From Pseudopyrenochaeta lycopersici (taxonomy: Eukaryota > Ascomycota > Dothideomycetes > Pleosporales > Pseudopyrenochaetaceae): a stretch of 64,000 nt of DNA. A program made the position numbers and the translations under genes. Where the stretch lies: NCBI GenBank assembly GCA_003313425.1, contig NHZP01000007.1, forward strand, positions 1,550,001 through 1,614,000, written 5' to 3'. Under the pieces are notes generated by a model. That model saw nothing but the letters and a program-made list of their open reading frames with translations, did no database searches and was not told the origin of the DNA. Shown in pieces: positions 10,949-21,703 of this stretch (its first letter is position 1; every line of letters begins with the position of its first letter).

Positions 10949-11120
10949 TGTGCACGGCCGCCAAAAATAAGCAAATAAGCTTTCAACGCTAGGGCCCTAT
11001 GACATGCCCGCGACTTCCAGAATATTCGGAGCTCGAGGACAAATCTGGGCATGCACAATCAAAGACAACGCGCATTCACACACCCGACATTCGTTCAGCG
11101 TATGCTTAGATGCTCTAGAC

Positions 11121-12189
11121 ATGGCGAAGAAGTGCGTCCACAAAGGCTGCGGCAAGACTTACGAGGACGAGAACGAGGACTGCGTGTACCATCCCGGCCC
11201 GCCAGTCTTTCATGAGGGGCAGAAAGGTGACAGCCCCAACCTACAACTAGTGCAATTCCAATGCTGACCATTTCATGCAGGTTGGAAGTGCTGCAAACCT
11301 CGTTTCCTTACCTTCGACGAATTCTTGGCCATCGAGCCCTGCACAACCGGCAAGCACTCTGATGTAGACGACACGCCTGTACCAGAGCCAGCCCAGGCAC
11401 CCGATGTTGCCAATGGCACATCAGTCAATCTCGGGTCGCTAGGGGATTCTCTACCTGCACCAGCGCCGCGTCTACCTACCGCGCAAGCCGCGCCACGGCC
11501 CACAGCCTCACCTGCACCGCCGCCAGAATCAGAAGACGATGATCCTAGTGTCGCCCTTAAGGAGGGAATGACCTGTAGAAGAAAGGGCTGTGGAAAGACC
11601 CACACAGGAGGTGACAGGACAGGAGAAAGCTGTGTGCATCATCCTGGTGCACCTATCTTCCACGAGGGAAGTAAAGGCTGGACATGCTGCAAAAGAAGAG
11701 TGCTTGAGTTTGACCAGTTCATGAACATCGAGGGATGCAAGACGAAGGACAGGCATCTGTTTGTCGGTAGTGGCAAGAAAAGCAAGGATGGTAGTGGCGA
11801 AGAAAAACTGGACACTGTCCGGTGAGCTCAAGAAGATCCTGTGTTTGCAAAGATCAGGTTGCTGATAACACGACAGACACGACTTTTACCAAACCGCAAC
11901 TTCTGTAGTCGCTTCACTTTACCTCAAGAAGATCGATAAGTCCAGCGCAGTTGTCGATTTCCAGCCAACGCAAGTCGTTCTCGACCTACGGACCACAGAC
12001 AGCAAGCGATACCAGGCCGAGTTTCCCCTGTTTTCAAATATCAAGCCAGAGGAAAGCAAGTTTAGAATCCTAGGCACAAAACTCGAAATGACACTCGTGA
12101 AAGCTGATGGTGCAAGCTGGCCAGTCCTCCGAAGCGACGATAAGCCTACCGGTGAGATGATCCAGGTCGGAAGGGCAGGAAGAGCCTAG
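11121..12189 (+). CDS. chpA: CHORD-containing protein with CS domain (RAR1/CHP1-like)
   Basis: This is a zinc-binding HSP90 co-chaperone-type protein. Three exons (11121-11226, 11281-11821, 11877-12189) encode 319 residues. CHORD I spans about residues 5-65 (CVHKGCGKTY, YHPGPPVFHEG, GWKCC, FDEFLAIEPC). A Pro/Ala-rich linker follows. CHORD II spans about 150-210 (CRRKGCGKTH, HHPGAPIFHEG, GWTCCKRRVLEFDQF). A CS (p23-like) domain fills the C-terminus (DFYQTATSVVASLYLKKIDK to FRILGTKLEMTLVKADGASW). Both CHORDs retain their Cys/His pattern. The domain order matches animal CHORDC1/melusin and fungal ChpA proteins. Confidence 0.95.
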
Positions 12190-12564
12190 ACGGTATAACA
12201 GTACGAACTTGATGAGAAATGAACACTGCATGAACACGTTGAGTGCGACAACAAATTCACAACATTGAACTTATTTGTCCGCCTACCCTAAAAAAGCTTG
12301 TGAATTTGGTGTAGGTGATGAAGAGGGGTGCTTATTAATCATGACGTGCCTCGCTCCTAGCTAACTCCGCATTGTTGCAATTCGAGCCTAGGATTACACC
12401 ACTGGTGGTTAGTAAACATATGCTGAACAATCCCCAAGTGAAGATATAACAGTTAAACATCCAAATCCTCTAGTGATTGTCTACACTTCCATCTTTCTTC
12501 CTTCTCTGCTTTGACCATCCAACACAATCACGTTTCCACCATCAACTCTGAACTTCTTAACTTA
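12190..12564. other. Tandem intergenic region, CHORD gene to SDR gene
   Basis: This holds the 3' end of the CHORD gene and the promoter of the SDR gene. A CT-rich tract (about 12488-12515) precedes the SDR start, as is common near fungal transcription starts. Nothing else is recognised. Confidence 0.45.
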
Positions 12565-13381
12565 ATGGCATCTACACTCATCGCTATTGTTGCTGGTGTT
12601 GGACCAGGAACTGGAGCGTCAGTAGCGAGGAAGTTTGCAAAAGCATATCCGGTCGTACTTCTTGCTCGAAAACCAGAGAACTTCGAGGGCTTGGCCAATG
12701 AGATTAACTCGAGTGGAGGCAAAGCCATAGGAATAAGCACTGATGTCTCAGATGCGACAAGCTTAAAAAATGCTGTTGAGACTATCAAGAAAGAGTTCGG
12801 AAACGATGTCGGCGCCGCAGCAGCAATCTTCAACGCCTCAGGTGGCTTCTTGCGTAAACCTTTCCTCGAAATCCCTACTGAGACCTTCGCCCAGTCTCTT
12901 GCTGTTAGCGCAACAGGCGGCATTCTATTCTCCCAATCTTTCCTCCCGCTCTTGCTGAATGGTGTCAAACAGAAGTCGCAGCACCCACCTAGTTTGATCT
13001 TCACTGGTGCCACCGCCTCTGTCAAGAGCAATGCTCAGATGGCGAGTTTTGCAACGGGTAAGTGGGCATTGCGAGCACTCAGTCAGAGTCTTGCAAGGGA
13101 GTTTGGGCCACAGGGGGTGCATGTTGCGCATGCAATTATCGATGGTGTGATTGATATTCCAAGAACAAAGGAGTGGTTGAAGGACCAGGGCCTAGAGGCG
13201 AAGCTGAGCGCCGATGCGGTAAGTCTTTGAATTTAGTCTGCTGGACAGTCCTCAAGCGTCTCTTGATCTATACGCTGACAATGCTCTCTAGATTGCAAAC
13301 GACTACTGGTGGCTCCACACGCAGCCGAAGACAAACTTTACCTGGGAGATTGATCTTAGGCCTGCGATTGAAAAATGGTAA
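12565..13381 (+). CDS. Short-chain dehydrogenase/reductase-fold protein with atypical active site
   Basis: Two exons (12565-13218, 13292-13381) give 247 residues with a Rossmann fold. The nucleotide-binding stretch is AGVGPGTGASVARKFA, followed by VVLLARKPENF, TDVSDATSL, FNASGGFLRKPFLEI and the C-terminal VHVAHAIIDGVIDI. The usual YxxxK catalytic pair reads F-A-T-G-K, with Phe162 in place of Tyr. The usual Ser about 13 residues earlier is also not Ser (TGATAS). The cofactor site seems kept while the classical Ser-Tyr-Lys triad is not. I recall a subfamily of bacterial and fungal SDRs with Phe here, so this is probably a subfamily trait and not a mutation. Substrate unknown. Confidence 0.88.
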
Positions 13382-13675
13382 AGTCAATCGCCGAGCGACC
13401 GCGCTGAGAGCGTGAAGGGATGGTGGCATTAAAGACCCAGTCCATACGAAGCAGAGTATGCGACAGGTTCGAATATAAACATGACTACTCTGTGTTTACG
13501 AAGGTTACACGGCGTTATGGAATGTAGTGCATCTTTTCCGAGGGTAGACTCGGTTCATTCCAGCATTTTCAGCGTATTCCCCGCATTCCGCAATGATGTT
13601 CGCCTTGCATATGACTACCACTACCCTTCTGCGATGCTCCCACCTGGCGGTCTCCTCTCACACAGTATCGCGATC

Positions 13676-14728
13676 ATGAAACTCTCACTTTCACTCCTCA
13701 CGCTGCTCACTCAATTTTGCTTCGCTAACCCAACAGTACAAAGAGTGGCACTTTATGGGAAAAAGAAGATAGAACACCGTCCGTGGGACTACAAATTCGA
13801 ATATCTCAGAGCTAAACACACTCTACACTATCTTCAAGCCTCGCAACAATCGAAGTTGCAAAGACGCAAAGCCCAGGAAGAACTAAATCCTAACATCGAT
13901 CCGCCGTTCAACTCACCTCCAAACTTTCTTCCACCGCCATGGTCACCAATATCAAATCTCGATTCTCCTTACCCACTGAGCGGCGTGACGCCTTGGGATG
14001 ACAGTGGTCGCGCACAAATGTTAGATAACGACCCGAGTGCACAAGAATGGCGAAGATGCCCAAGATGGATACTTGATTGTCGGAAATGCCCCAAAGACCC
14101 AAGATGTCGACGAGGAGATTTCCCATGGTGGAACCCGGCGGATGTATTAGATTTACCGGATGCACTTACAGGGCCTGTGATATCTGCACCCGACGGCAGC
14201 GAAACCCAAATTTGTCCCGTACGCGTCTGCGACAACAGTGACCTACTTTCCTCTTGCGGCGAGAAGGCTCGCTGTGTACGGAACCACTGTGTTTGTGACC
14301 TGGGCTTCAAAGGCCAGCTCAGTTTTGGCCCTGTCGTTCGTGGCATCGATGATCTTCAAGCACTCACTGTTTGGGTCGATCCTGGTTTGGCGTGTGATGT
14401 GCCCTGTGATGACCTGTCTTGTGCAGAGGTTGAGCAAGTACAGGCGTGCTTTGATAGCACTCCGACGACAACAAAAGAGAAGATCGAAGAGCCGACTCCG
14501 TGGGAGGAAGAGGAGTGGGGAGAAAATGAGCCTGAAACACCCAGTGCCACCGCAGTGAATCAAGGGGGACAATCAATCCCGTGGGAGGAAGAACAGTGGG
14601 AACAGGAAGAGCCGGAAACGGCCACCGTTACTGGCGGTGCCATTCAAGTTCCTGGCGCAGTGACAAACGAGGGTGGGGATTTTGTAGAGGGTGTTGCTGC
14701 ACCTGGGACCTTTGGGGAGAATACTTGA
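13676..14728 (+). CDS. Secreted cysteine-rich protein, unknown function
   Basis: I do not recognise this protein. The 350-residue product starts with a clear signal peptide (MKLSLSLLTLLTQFCFANP). A basic region follows, then a Pro-rich segment, a Cys/Arg/Trp-rich segment (RRCPRWILDCRKCPKDPRC) and an EGF-like patch (CGEKARCVRNHCVCDLGFKG). The tail is very acidic and holds a 27-residue-period repeat built on PWEEEEW. The frame stays open 65 codons upstream, but I chose this ATG because it sits directly before the hydrophobic core. The Cys pairs suggest a disulfide-bonded extracellular protein. Whether it is a wall protein or an effector-type protein cannot be said. Confidence 0.72.
   Translation: MKLSLSLLTLLTQFCFANPTVQRVALYGKKKIEHRPWDYKFEYLRAKHTLHYLQASQQSKLQRRKAQEELNPNIDPPFNSPPNFLPPPWSPISNLDSPYPLSGVTPWDDSGRAQMLDNDPSAQEWRRCPRWILDCRKCPKDPRCRRGDFPWWNPADVLDLPDALTGPVISAPDGSETQICPVRVCDNSDLLSSCGEKARCVRNHCVCDLGFKGQLSFGPVVRGIDDLQALTVWVDPGLACDVPCDDLSCAEVEQVQACFDSTPTTTKEKIEEPTPWEEEEWGENEPETPSATAVNQGGQSIPWEEEQWEQEEPETATVTGGAIQVPGAVTNEGGDFVEGVAAPGTFGENT
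14495..14619 (+). repeat. Two-copy internal repeat in the acidic tail (81-nt period)
   Basis: Copies at about 14495-14538 and 14576-14619 share the CCGTGGGAGGAAGA core and encode PWEEEEWGENEPET and PWEEEQWEQEEPET. They are in the same frame, consistent with an in-frame tandem duplication that has since diverged. Confidence 0.75.
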
Positions 14729-17700
14729 GGTGCGTAAAAGGCTTCTCGACCCTTTCGCCACCGCGTTCTTTCATCAGCTGTCGATTATTATATAGTCACT
14801 CGTAGACGACCTCATGTTCACGAATTTCTTTTAGCAAGCAATACCACTACGCCATATTTTTCCTATCACTGAAATCGTTCAGTAATTCGGGTAGTCAGGA
14901 CGGATGTCCCTTCACTTCTCACCGCTAACTTATGTCCCGGCATTTGCCTACATGTTCTATCTCACTCTCACACACACAAACCTTCATAAAATCGCTTGTG
15001 ACCATTTAGTGTATATAAGGCCCCTTTCTGATGGCTTACCAGTACCGTTGCGGTATGGGGCTCTGTTAAGCTACCCGACTATTATCGCAAACTCAAGCCC
15101 TCGCAAGAGCGAATTAAACGCATCCAACCTTCCGTATCTCGCAAGACAGTCAATAGTACATTGTTATTCCATTATACCTGGTCTTCTCAGCAGCCGCTTG
15201 ACTCCAGAGTCATCGTTAAAGGGGAGATCCAGGGAAAGATTAAAGAATAAGTGTCTAGTGAAAACCGTCTCATAAGCCATCGCCAATTGAGTTCAATGTA
15301 GAGTTCACATAGCTGTCCCGAGCTCTGGCTTCCACATACCGATTGCAGCAACATTGAGGACCATAGCCCAAGAAACCGACTGCAGTGTCCACCCTGAATT
15401 TGGAACAGACCATCGAGATCGCTCGAGGCCTCTCCTGAGAAGCAAATTACCATATTCGAGCGACCTGGTAAGGCTCTCTTGTCTATTGAGATGAATCAAG
15501 AGCCCAGGAAACCACTCCCCTTAGTCGATATCGCTGCCACCGTAGCCCGAACTCGAATGGTGCAGATCGAAGGTCATCGTCATTATCATGATCTTCCTTC
15601 CACTCCCAAAGAGGAAATCAGACGTGGACTGTGTACTTCGTGCGGCGGCTATCCCAAGGGTAATTGTCAAGGTCAGAATGGGCCTCTGTTATGAAAATTG
15701 TGTGTCTTCAAACGAGTTTGATGAAGATAGAAGGTCCATGATTGCGCCTGACATTTCATAGACACATTAGATCAAGACAAATCATGTAAGCGAGGAGTGT
15801 TCAGAGCCATCCCCGTCTTGGGTCAAAGACGAAGGGACACTGAACAGCCACAAACAACCTGAAGTTCACTAGTATATTACTGAAAAGGGTTTTCTATGGA
15901 TCCAATCCAGCATTCAATCTATTCATATGTATCAGGTACTGAGTGGCATGCGGCATTTCACCGGAAGCGGCCATCCATCTTGCCATAGTTCAGACACACT
16001 CATCACATTACAGTTGGCTAACGCCTCGCCTCGAGACAGCACATCCACATATCGAGAAAAGCGACGGCTGGGTGGTTTTCATGCGGCATATGCGCGCCGT
16101 CTCCTTGTGCATTTCGAAGCCTGCTAAGGAGAAGGGCAGAGTGTTGGAAGGTGAAGAGCCGGTATTGTGATTGAGGAAATGTTGTTCGAACTTTGATACA
16201 CACCGGTATCAACTAATCATCGAGAAGAACATAGGGGGATTGAATAGTCAAACTTTTAGGAAGATTTGAGTCATTTGGAGTAAAACATGATTGGTGGAAG
16301 TTGGCTTCCCTCGTCATGGTCTGACCACCAGAGGCAGAGAGGTAGAGATGGTGGCGTGCTTCTCGCAAATGATTGAGATGACTCTAAAGTGAGCTCCATG
16401 TAGGAAGCGTTGTATTTCTTCAAAAATACAAACTTCGTGCTCTTAGGCTGTTCGATGGATGACATATTGCCCATCTCAAGTGTCTTATCCAAAGTTGCAA
16501 AGTCGCCGACCTTGTTCGAGCTTACAATGCAGGTGCTCATACTAATCAAACTGTGCGAACTTGATCATTCCTAAGCTAGAGAACTCAAAAAGAAACATTA
16601 TAGCTTGAGTAAAGACCTGCTGCATTATAGGTGCGTGATGTGAGACTTCACCGTCACGGGGAGTGTTTCTGCGCGTCCAATTTTGGGAAAGTCTTGTCGT
16701 TGATAAGGGCGATTGCTGAGATCATCCCATGAAGAAACATGACAAGGTAGCCCTCAGCAACTGCGCATTGATACTCGCTGAGAAGAAGGGAAGCTGAAAA
16801 TATAAAAAGAACATTCGAGATGGTGGAGACGAGAAGTGTCTTGGAGCATGAATCCCTCAGCACAGGTCATGTTCCTTCCACCTCGGTACACCTTTGTACC
16901 GGGGAAGGCGGTCCGCGTCGAGACGAGCCCACTTGCTTGTCAAAATTGATGAAAATTGGGGACTGTGAAAGCTCGTCCATTGTCGATTGCATCATGGAAA
17001 AGGAGACAATCGTGATCGCCATCCCAACATGCCACGGCCAGCTCGTCTAACGGCACCGTTACCCGTTCGAGCTGTCGACCCCTGTTCAGCTAATGCGCAC
17101 GTCCTCCACACCAGGCCAGCAACAATAGCACAGGAATCTTCGAGACACGCCTGACGAGGAGGCTAAATTTAGTAAGCATGCTGCGGGATTCATTGGACGC
17201 GTCATTAGTGTTTGTTAACAAGGCGAAGTTTCCGCAGGCACTACAGTAGGGGATTCTGGGGAAGAGCTGAGGGCCGTTGGTATCGATTAGGATGGGAAAT
17301 TGGCTGGGGAAAGCGAAATCTTGGAAGATTAACTTCTGCGTGGGTGTGTGCACTGGTCGACGTTTCGCGAGGCGACGATGGGGAGGGCAAAAACAGATCG
17401 AATGCGACATGGATTGATTGGAGAATGACATCAAAAGACGTGCTTGTTCCCACAGAAACATGATCTGTTTGTGGAACCACAGGATGCCGAACACGATGTC
17501 TTGAAACTGTGGCGGAGAGAGACAGCAAAGCACAGCATGCAACAGCACGACAGGGCATTGACAGCGCACCTATCGCGTCGCCTTCAGTCTCGATCGCTAA
17601 GAGAAGTACAGGATTCTCAGACAAGATTGCCATGAACCACCTCACGAACACGAGCTTAATTCAACAGAAAATTGAGAATCTCGGTCCATTTCACAATCAC

Positions 17701-18078
17701 GAAACACCCTCGCCACAAGCGGACAAGATCCACAAGCCTCGGACGTCTAGCTGGCTGCTATTATTGGCTGTATCCACTGGCTAATGCCCAAGAGAGAGGT
17801 AGTGGGGAGCTGCATAAGGGATGGCGCTGGTTGCCCGGCCAGGGTGGCGCAGGGCACGACAGGGGTTGGCTCCGATGCTTGCTTGGGGTGCGGGTTGGTG
17901 AGAAGGCCAAATAAAAGGGGACGCGTCTTCGCTGTGCAGTGCCTTTTTTTTTTATTCATTCATCCATCAATCGCTACTACTGAAGCACTGCAACTTGACA
18001 TTTTCGTCAAAGTCTATCGTTTATCTACAAAAATCAATCGCTAAGTTTTAATACAAATCAACAAACACTCCAGTCAAG
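14729..18078. other. 3.3-kb stretch without a supported gene
   Basis: Several open frames of 60-160 codons exist on both strands but none resembles a known family or joins into a longer gene. A strong TATA-like box (TATATAAGG near 15011) precedes, at about 480 bp, a plus-strand frame from 15491 that ends in a short CTSCGGYPKGNC patch. On the minus strand a hydrophobic frame at 16863-16654 (SNVLFIFSASLLL) and another at 16549-16271 could be exons of a small membrane protein, but I found no convincing splice join. The last about 170 bp act as leader and promoter of the next gene (AATAAAAGG near 17909, then a T-run). I see no transposon remnant. Confidence 0.4.
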
Positions 18079-18672
18079 ATGCGCGCCTCGACCTTCTTCG
18101 CCTCTGCTGCTGCTTTCGCCGTCGCGTCGGCTCAGTCTGTACGTTTCATCCCAACTCCCAACTAGCTCAAGAGAAAAGCCAATCTAACAGGCCATCAACA
18201 GTCCTCAATCGACCCCTTCCCCCAGACTGCCCAGTTGGCGCAGACCAACTCCCTCGGTGTTGTCACTGGCATCCCCACCCAGCCCGCAGTTGCCACCAAC
18301 CAGCCCGCTCTCCCCCCGGCTGTCACCTCGCAGCCCGACGTGAACTCGATTCCCGCTGTCGGCACCGGCATCCACACTCTTCTCCTCCCTGGTCCCGCCT
18401 CCAACGTCAACGGCACCCGGACCGTTGTTGTCAGCGCCAACAACAGCACCACCGTCATCCTCGGTGCTCCCACCTCGGCTGGCGCTACCCCTACCGGCAG
18501 CGGTGCCGCCGCATCTGGTAGCGGCGCCAGCGGTGCTAGCGGTGCTTCCCGCTCTGGCACTGCCACCGGCTCCGGCGCTGCCACTCAGTCAACCGGCGCT
18601 GCTGCTTCCAACGTCAAGGCCGCCGCTGGCAGCATTGTCGGCTTCGCTGCCTTCGTCGCTGCCTTCTTGTAA
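18079..18672 (+). CDS. Small GPI-anchored Ala/Ser/Gly-rich cell-surface protein
   Basis: Two exons (18079-18138, 18202-18672) encode 176 residues. The signal peptide is MRASTFFASAAAFAVASAQ. A Pro/Thr/Gln-rich middle follows, with two NxT/S sequons near its end (NGT, NNST). Then come a Ser/Gly/Ala repeat-like stalk (SGSGASGASGAS) and a hydrophobic C-terminus typical of a GPI signal (AAAGSIVGFAAFVAAFL). The layout is that of fungal GPI wall proteins with no enzymatic domain. The acceptor at 18201 was chosen over the AG at 18190 because only it keeps the frame. Codon use is strongly biased to C-ending codons, which suggests high expression. Confidence 0.8.
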
Positions 18673-19120
18673 GCGTGTTCGCAACCTGAGTGAAGTTTCC
18701 AAGAGCCTCATCGCGCTTGGGGAACATGGTACCGGCACATGGTGGCCACGTGCACTCGTGTCGCGGTTTTTAATGAGAAGAGTTGATTGATTGAAAATGG
18801 TGGTTGCATGTCACCACTGTACTGTCCTTGAGATACCTGGAGTCTGCATTTGCATCGCGTCGCATCGCATCTAGGCGTCTGGCACTTGGCTGTGCCGGCG
18901 GATTGGAAGTAATACTTGTAATAGCTCGTGAGGGCTGATCGTTGGATCGAATCCTATTCAATATGTAGATTGAAAATTGAAACAATTGAATATGTACACA
19001 CACGCTTCGCTGCCCTATCTATCCTCATTGTTGATGTGGAGCCCGCTTCAGGAACATTGTTTTCGACCCCGCCAAACACTATGCACTCCACACCCCACCC
19101 CTCCTGTCCCTCTACGAAAC
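18673..19120. other. Tandem intergenic region, GPI protein to BNA7
   Basis: This contains the 3' UTR of the GPI-protein gene and the promoter of BNA7. In-frame ATGs at 18992 and 19034 lie upstream of the chosen BNA7 start and could extend its N-terminus. Nothing else is recognised. Confidence 0.4.
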
Positions 19121-20071
19121 ATGACAGCTGCCGCATACCCCAGACACATCCCGTCAATAAGCTACAGCGATCCTCCCAGTCGCTTGCAGACAATTGACAT
19201 TTGGCTTCCAAGGCCTCTCGAGGGATCCAACCCGCCCAATTCGATATGGGTTGTGTACATCCACGGCGGCGCCTGGCGCGATCCCACACAAGATTCGAAA
19301 TGCGTTGAACCTACGCTCAAACACCTATTCTCCGCCTCGAACCCTTCTGCATGGGACAACATCAGCGGCATAGCAAGTCTCAACTACCGCCTCTCACCGC
19401 ACCCTTCACATCCCACCGAACCAAGCTCGCCATCCGATACCGACCGCAACGCAAAGCACCCCCAACATGTCCAGGACATTGCGCGCGGAATACAGTACCT
19501 ACTCAAAGAATACGGCATCAAGCGGTGGATAGGCGTTGGCCATTCGTGCGGCGCAACAATGCTCCTCCAACTCGTCTCCTCCATCGGGCTGGATGCCCGC
19601 TTGAAACCTGCCGTGGGCCCGGAGGCATTGCTTCTCCTCGAAGGCATCTACAATTTCCCGCTCTTACTGCGGAACCATGTGCCGCCGGCGTGTCCGGAGA
19701 ACATTTCGCAGATATACCGTGACTTCATCGCTGGGGCTTTTGGCCAGGATGCGTCCGTGTATCAGTCTGTGTCACCAGTCTTTGGGAAGTATAACACAGA
19801 GCAATGGCCAGAGGGGAGGCTGATGGTCATATGCCATAGCTATGAAGACGAGCTTGTCGAACGGGCGCAGAGAGATGTCATGTGCGTTACTCTGGACCGG
19901 GAGGGCTGGTCGATAGTAATGGAAGCTGGGGATGAGGCGGACGAGGTCAAAGCGGAAGGGAGACGAGTGCTCAATGTTCGAGACTTGAAAGGGGGCCATG
20001 ACTGGATATGGGAAGATGGGGAGCAAATTGCCAGGCTAATCTCTGAGATTATTGACCGGTTGACTCAGTGA
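19121..20071 (+). CDS. BNA7: Kynurenine formamidase (arylformamidase)
   Basis: This alpha/beta hydrolase cleaves N-formyl-kynurenine to kynurenine and formate, the second step of tryptophan-to-NAD synthesis. It is a single exon of 316 residues. The family-typical VVYIHGGAWRDP oxyanion motif is present. The nucleophile Ser sits in GVGHSCGATM. The catalytic His is probably in KGGHDWIWED near the C-terminus, with an acidic partner in the CHSYEDELV segment. The length is slightly above that of yeast Bna7 (about 260), because of loops near residues 75-95 and at 260-290. The start was chosen at the ATG nearest the conserved region; two upstream in-frame ATGs are possible. Confidence 0.88.
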   Translation: MTAAAYPRHIPSISYSDPPSRLQTIDIWLPRPLEGSNPPNSIWVVYIHGGAWRDPTQDSKCVEPTLKHLFSASNPSAWDNISGIASLNYRLSPHPSHPTEPSSPSDTDRNAKHPQHVQDIARGIQYLLKEYGIKRWIGVGHSCGATMLLQLVSSIGLDARLKPAVGPEALLLLEGIYNFPLLLRNHVPPACPENISQIYRDFIAGAFGQDASVYQSVSPVFGKYNTEQWPEGRLMVICHSYEDELVERAQRDVMCVTLDREGWSIVMEAGDEADEVKAEGRRVLNVRDLKGGHDWIWEDGEQIARLISEIIDRLTQ

Positions 20072-20369
20072 AGCGTCACGACATATAACCCTGGGCAGGA
20101 GCAAATATGCACAATCTTACAATCAAGTGCTGTAACGCATTATGCCATTCCCTATAGACATATGAAAGTGGAGTACCTGTCTAATGGAGAAGAGACCCTT
20201 TCAAGGCGCTTACTTTTTGGATTACAATACCCAATAAACCCAATGCTTTGCATGCTCGTTCGTGCTAGTTATACAGCATGATACAATGTACAATCGTGTC
20301 TTATCCTTTCCTTCGCTCGTCTCACCTCGCGGGCGCTCTTGGACGACCCACTTGCAATCCTTCTACCCG

Positions 20370-21703
20370 TCATCTCTTGTTCAGCCTCTGATCCATGACC
20401 TTGCTGATTTCGTTCTGAACTTGATTCGTTCCGTCCTCAGCATCGTTCAACCGACTCTGGAGTTCTGCAATTTGCTTGCTCGCTTTTGTGTCGTGACCTC
20501 CACCCTCTACCTGCTTGCCTGCACCAACCTTTGCTTGTGACGCGTTTACATTGCCGTATACAGCCATGGCGCTTGCGATCATGCTGCTAATATCACCGAC
20601 GTTGCCAGGAACAATGACGCTTGTGCCCTCCTTGGCCAGGTTACCAAAGGCATCGACATACTTCTCAGCAACAGAGAGGGAGATTGCGTTCTGTGCCGCA
20701 CCCTCTCCTCGAGCAATCGATCGCGCAACGGCGTCGATCCCATTGGCCGTGGCCTGAGCCCTTAGCAGAATCGCCTCAGCCTCTCCGCTTGCCATGTTGA
20801 TCTGCTCTGCACGCAACGCCTCAGACGCCAGAATTACCGACTGCTTCTTTCCCTCCGCAATGTTGATGGCAGACTGCCTCTGACCCTCTGATTCGAGAAT
20901 CTCGGCGCGCTTTGAACGCTCGGCCGTGACTTGACGGTGCATGGCTTCGACGACGGGTTCGGGTGCGTGGATGTCGCGGATCTCATAACGCAGACAGGTC
21001 ACACCCCAGTCTTGGGCTGCCTCGTTGATAGCGGCGGTGATGTTTGCATTTAGGTTGGCTCTTTCTTTGAGGACGTGGTCGAGCGAGAGCTGGCCAATTT
21101 CAGATCGCATTGTCGTCTGCGCCAGCTGCGAGATGGCGTACTCAGCGTCCTCGACACCGTAGCTGGAACGGATCAGTAAGTCTTCTGATTTTCAAGCTTC
21201 CGAGAAGCTTACCTGGCCTTGTATGCATCAAATACCCTCGTGTACAAGACACCGTCCAGCTCCAGCGTCACATTGTCGGCCGTGATGGCGCTTTGGCTGG
21301 GAATCTCGATGGCATTCTCCTTCAGACTCCTGACATAGGCTATGCGATCAATGAAAGGAATCAGGATAGCAAGACCAGGCTCGAGGATGCGGTTGAACTT
21401 TCCCATGCGCTCGACAATCCATGCAGTCTGCTGTGGCACGAACCGCACAATGGTATTTGTCGGAAGGCGTTTGTGTGACGAAAAGTATGAAGGAGGGCCA
21501 GCCTGTGAGTTGAGCTGGCCGAGGGACGAGAAAACGCTCGTAGGGTTGGCCGAGGCGGATTGCGAAGTGAGCTGCGTAAAGCTGCGGGCGGATGATGTGG
21601 CCAAGGCTGCAGCGAGCGGTGATATCCGGGACATGGCCAGCGGCCGTGAGTTTTGGAGTAGTCTGGAGCCCGTAGAGGCTGCCAGCCGGGTACGCGACGC
21701 CAT
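20370..21703 (-). CDS. Stomatin-like protein 2 (mitochondrial SPFH protein)
   Basis: This SPFH/band-7 protein organises the mitochondrial inner membrane and, in animals, binds prohibitins and cardiolipin-rich domains. Two exons (21703-21213, 21162-20370) encode 427 residues. The N-terminus is Arg/Ser/Ala-rich, like a presequence (MASRTRLAASTGSRLLQ). The SPFH domain spans about 85-290 (RFVPQQTAWIVERMGKFNRI, DNVTLELDGVLYTRVFDAY, TTMRSEIGQLSLDHVLKERA). A coiled-coil Ala/Glu-rich stretch (EAILLRAQATANGIDAVARS) and a C-terminal SLP2-type extension follow. I chose the ATG at 21703; the upstream in-frame extension is less plausible. Confidence 0.93.

Noticed and set aside
9111..13381. Aldolase, glutaredoxin-like, CHORD and SDR genes as a metabolic cluster
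   Set aside because: Strands alternate, the CHORD gene is a chaperone factor, and no synthase, transporter or pathway regulator is present.
12360..14728. SDR and secreted protein next to the gene-poor block as a secondary-metabolite or effector island
   Set aside because: No polyketide synthase, NRPS, terpene cyclase, P450 or Zn2Cys6 regulator occurs. Base composition is similar to the flanks.
16271..16863. Two minus-strand hydrophobic frames as a two-exon membrane protein
   Set aside because: No splice pair joins them in frame with good sites, and neither piece resembles a known family. Kept only as a question for the gene-poor block.
17090..17651. Overlapping minus-strand frames of 136 and 159 codons
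   Set aside because: They run in two phases over the same bases with no family resemblance, as expected for chance open frames.
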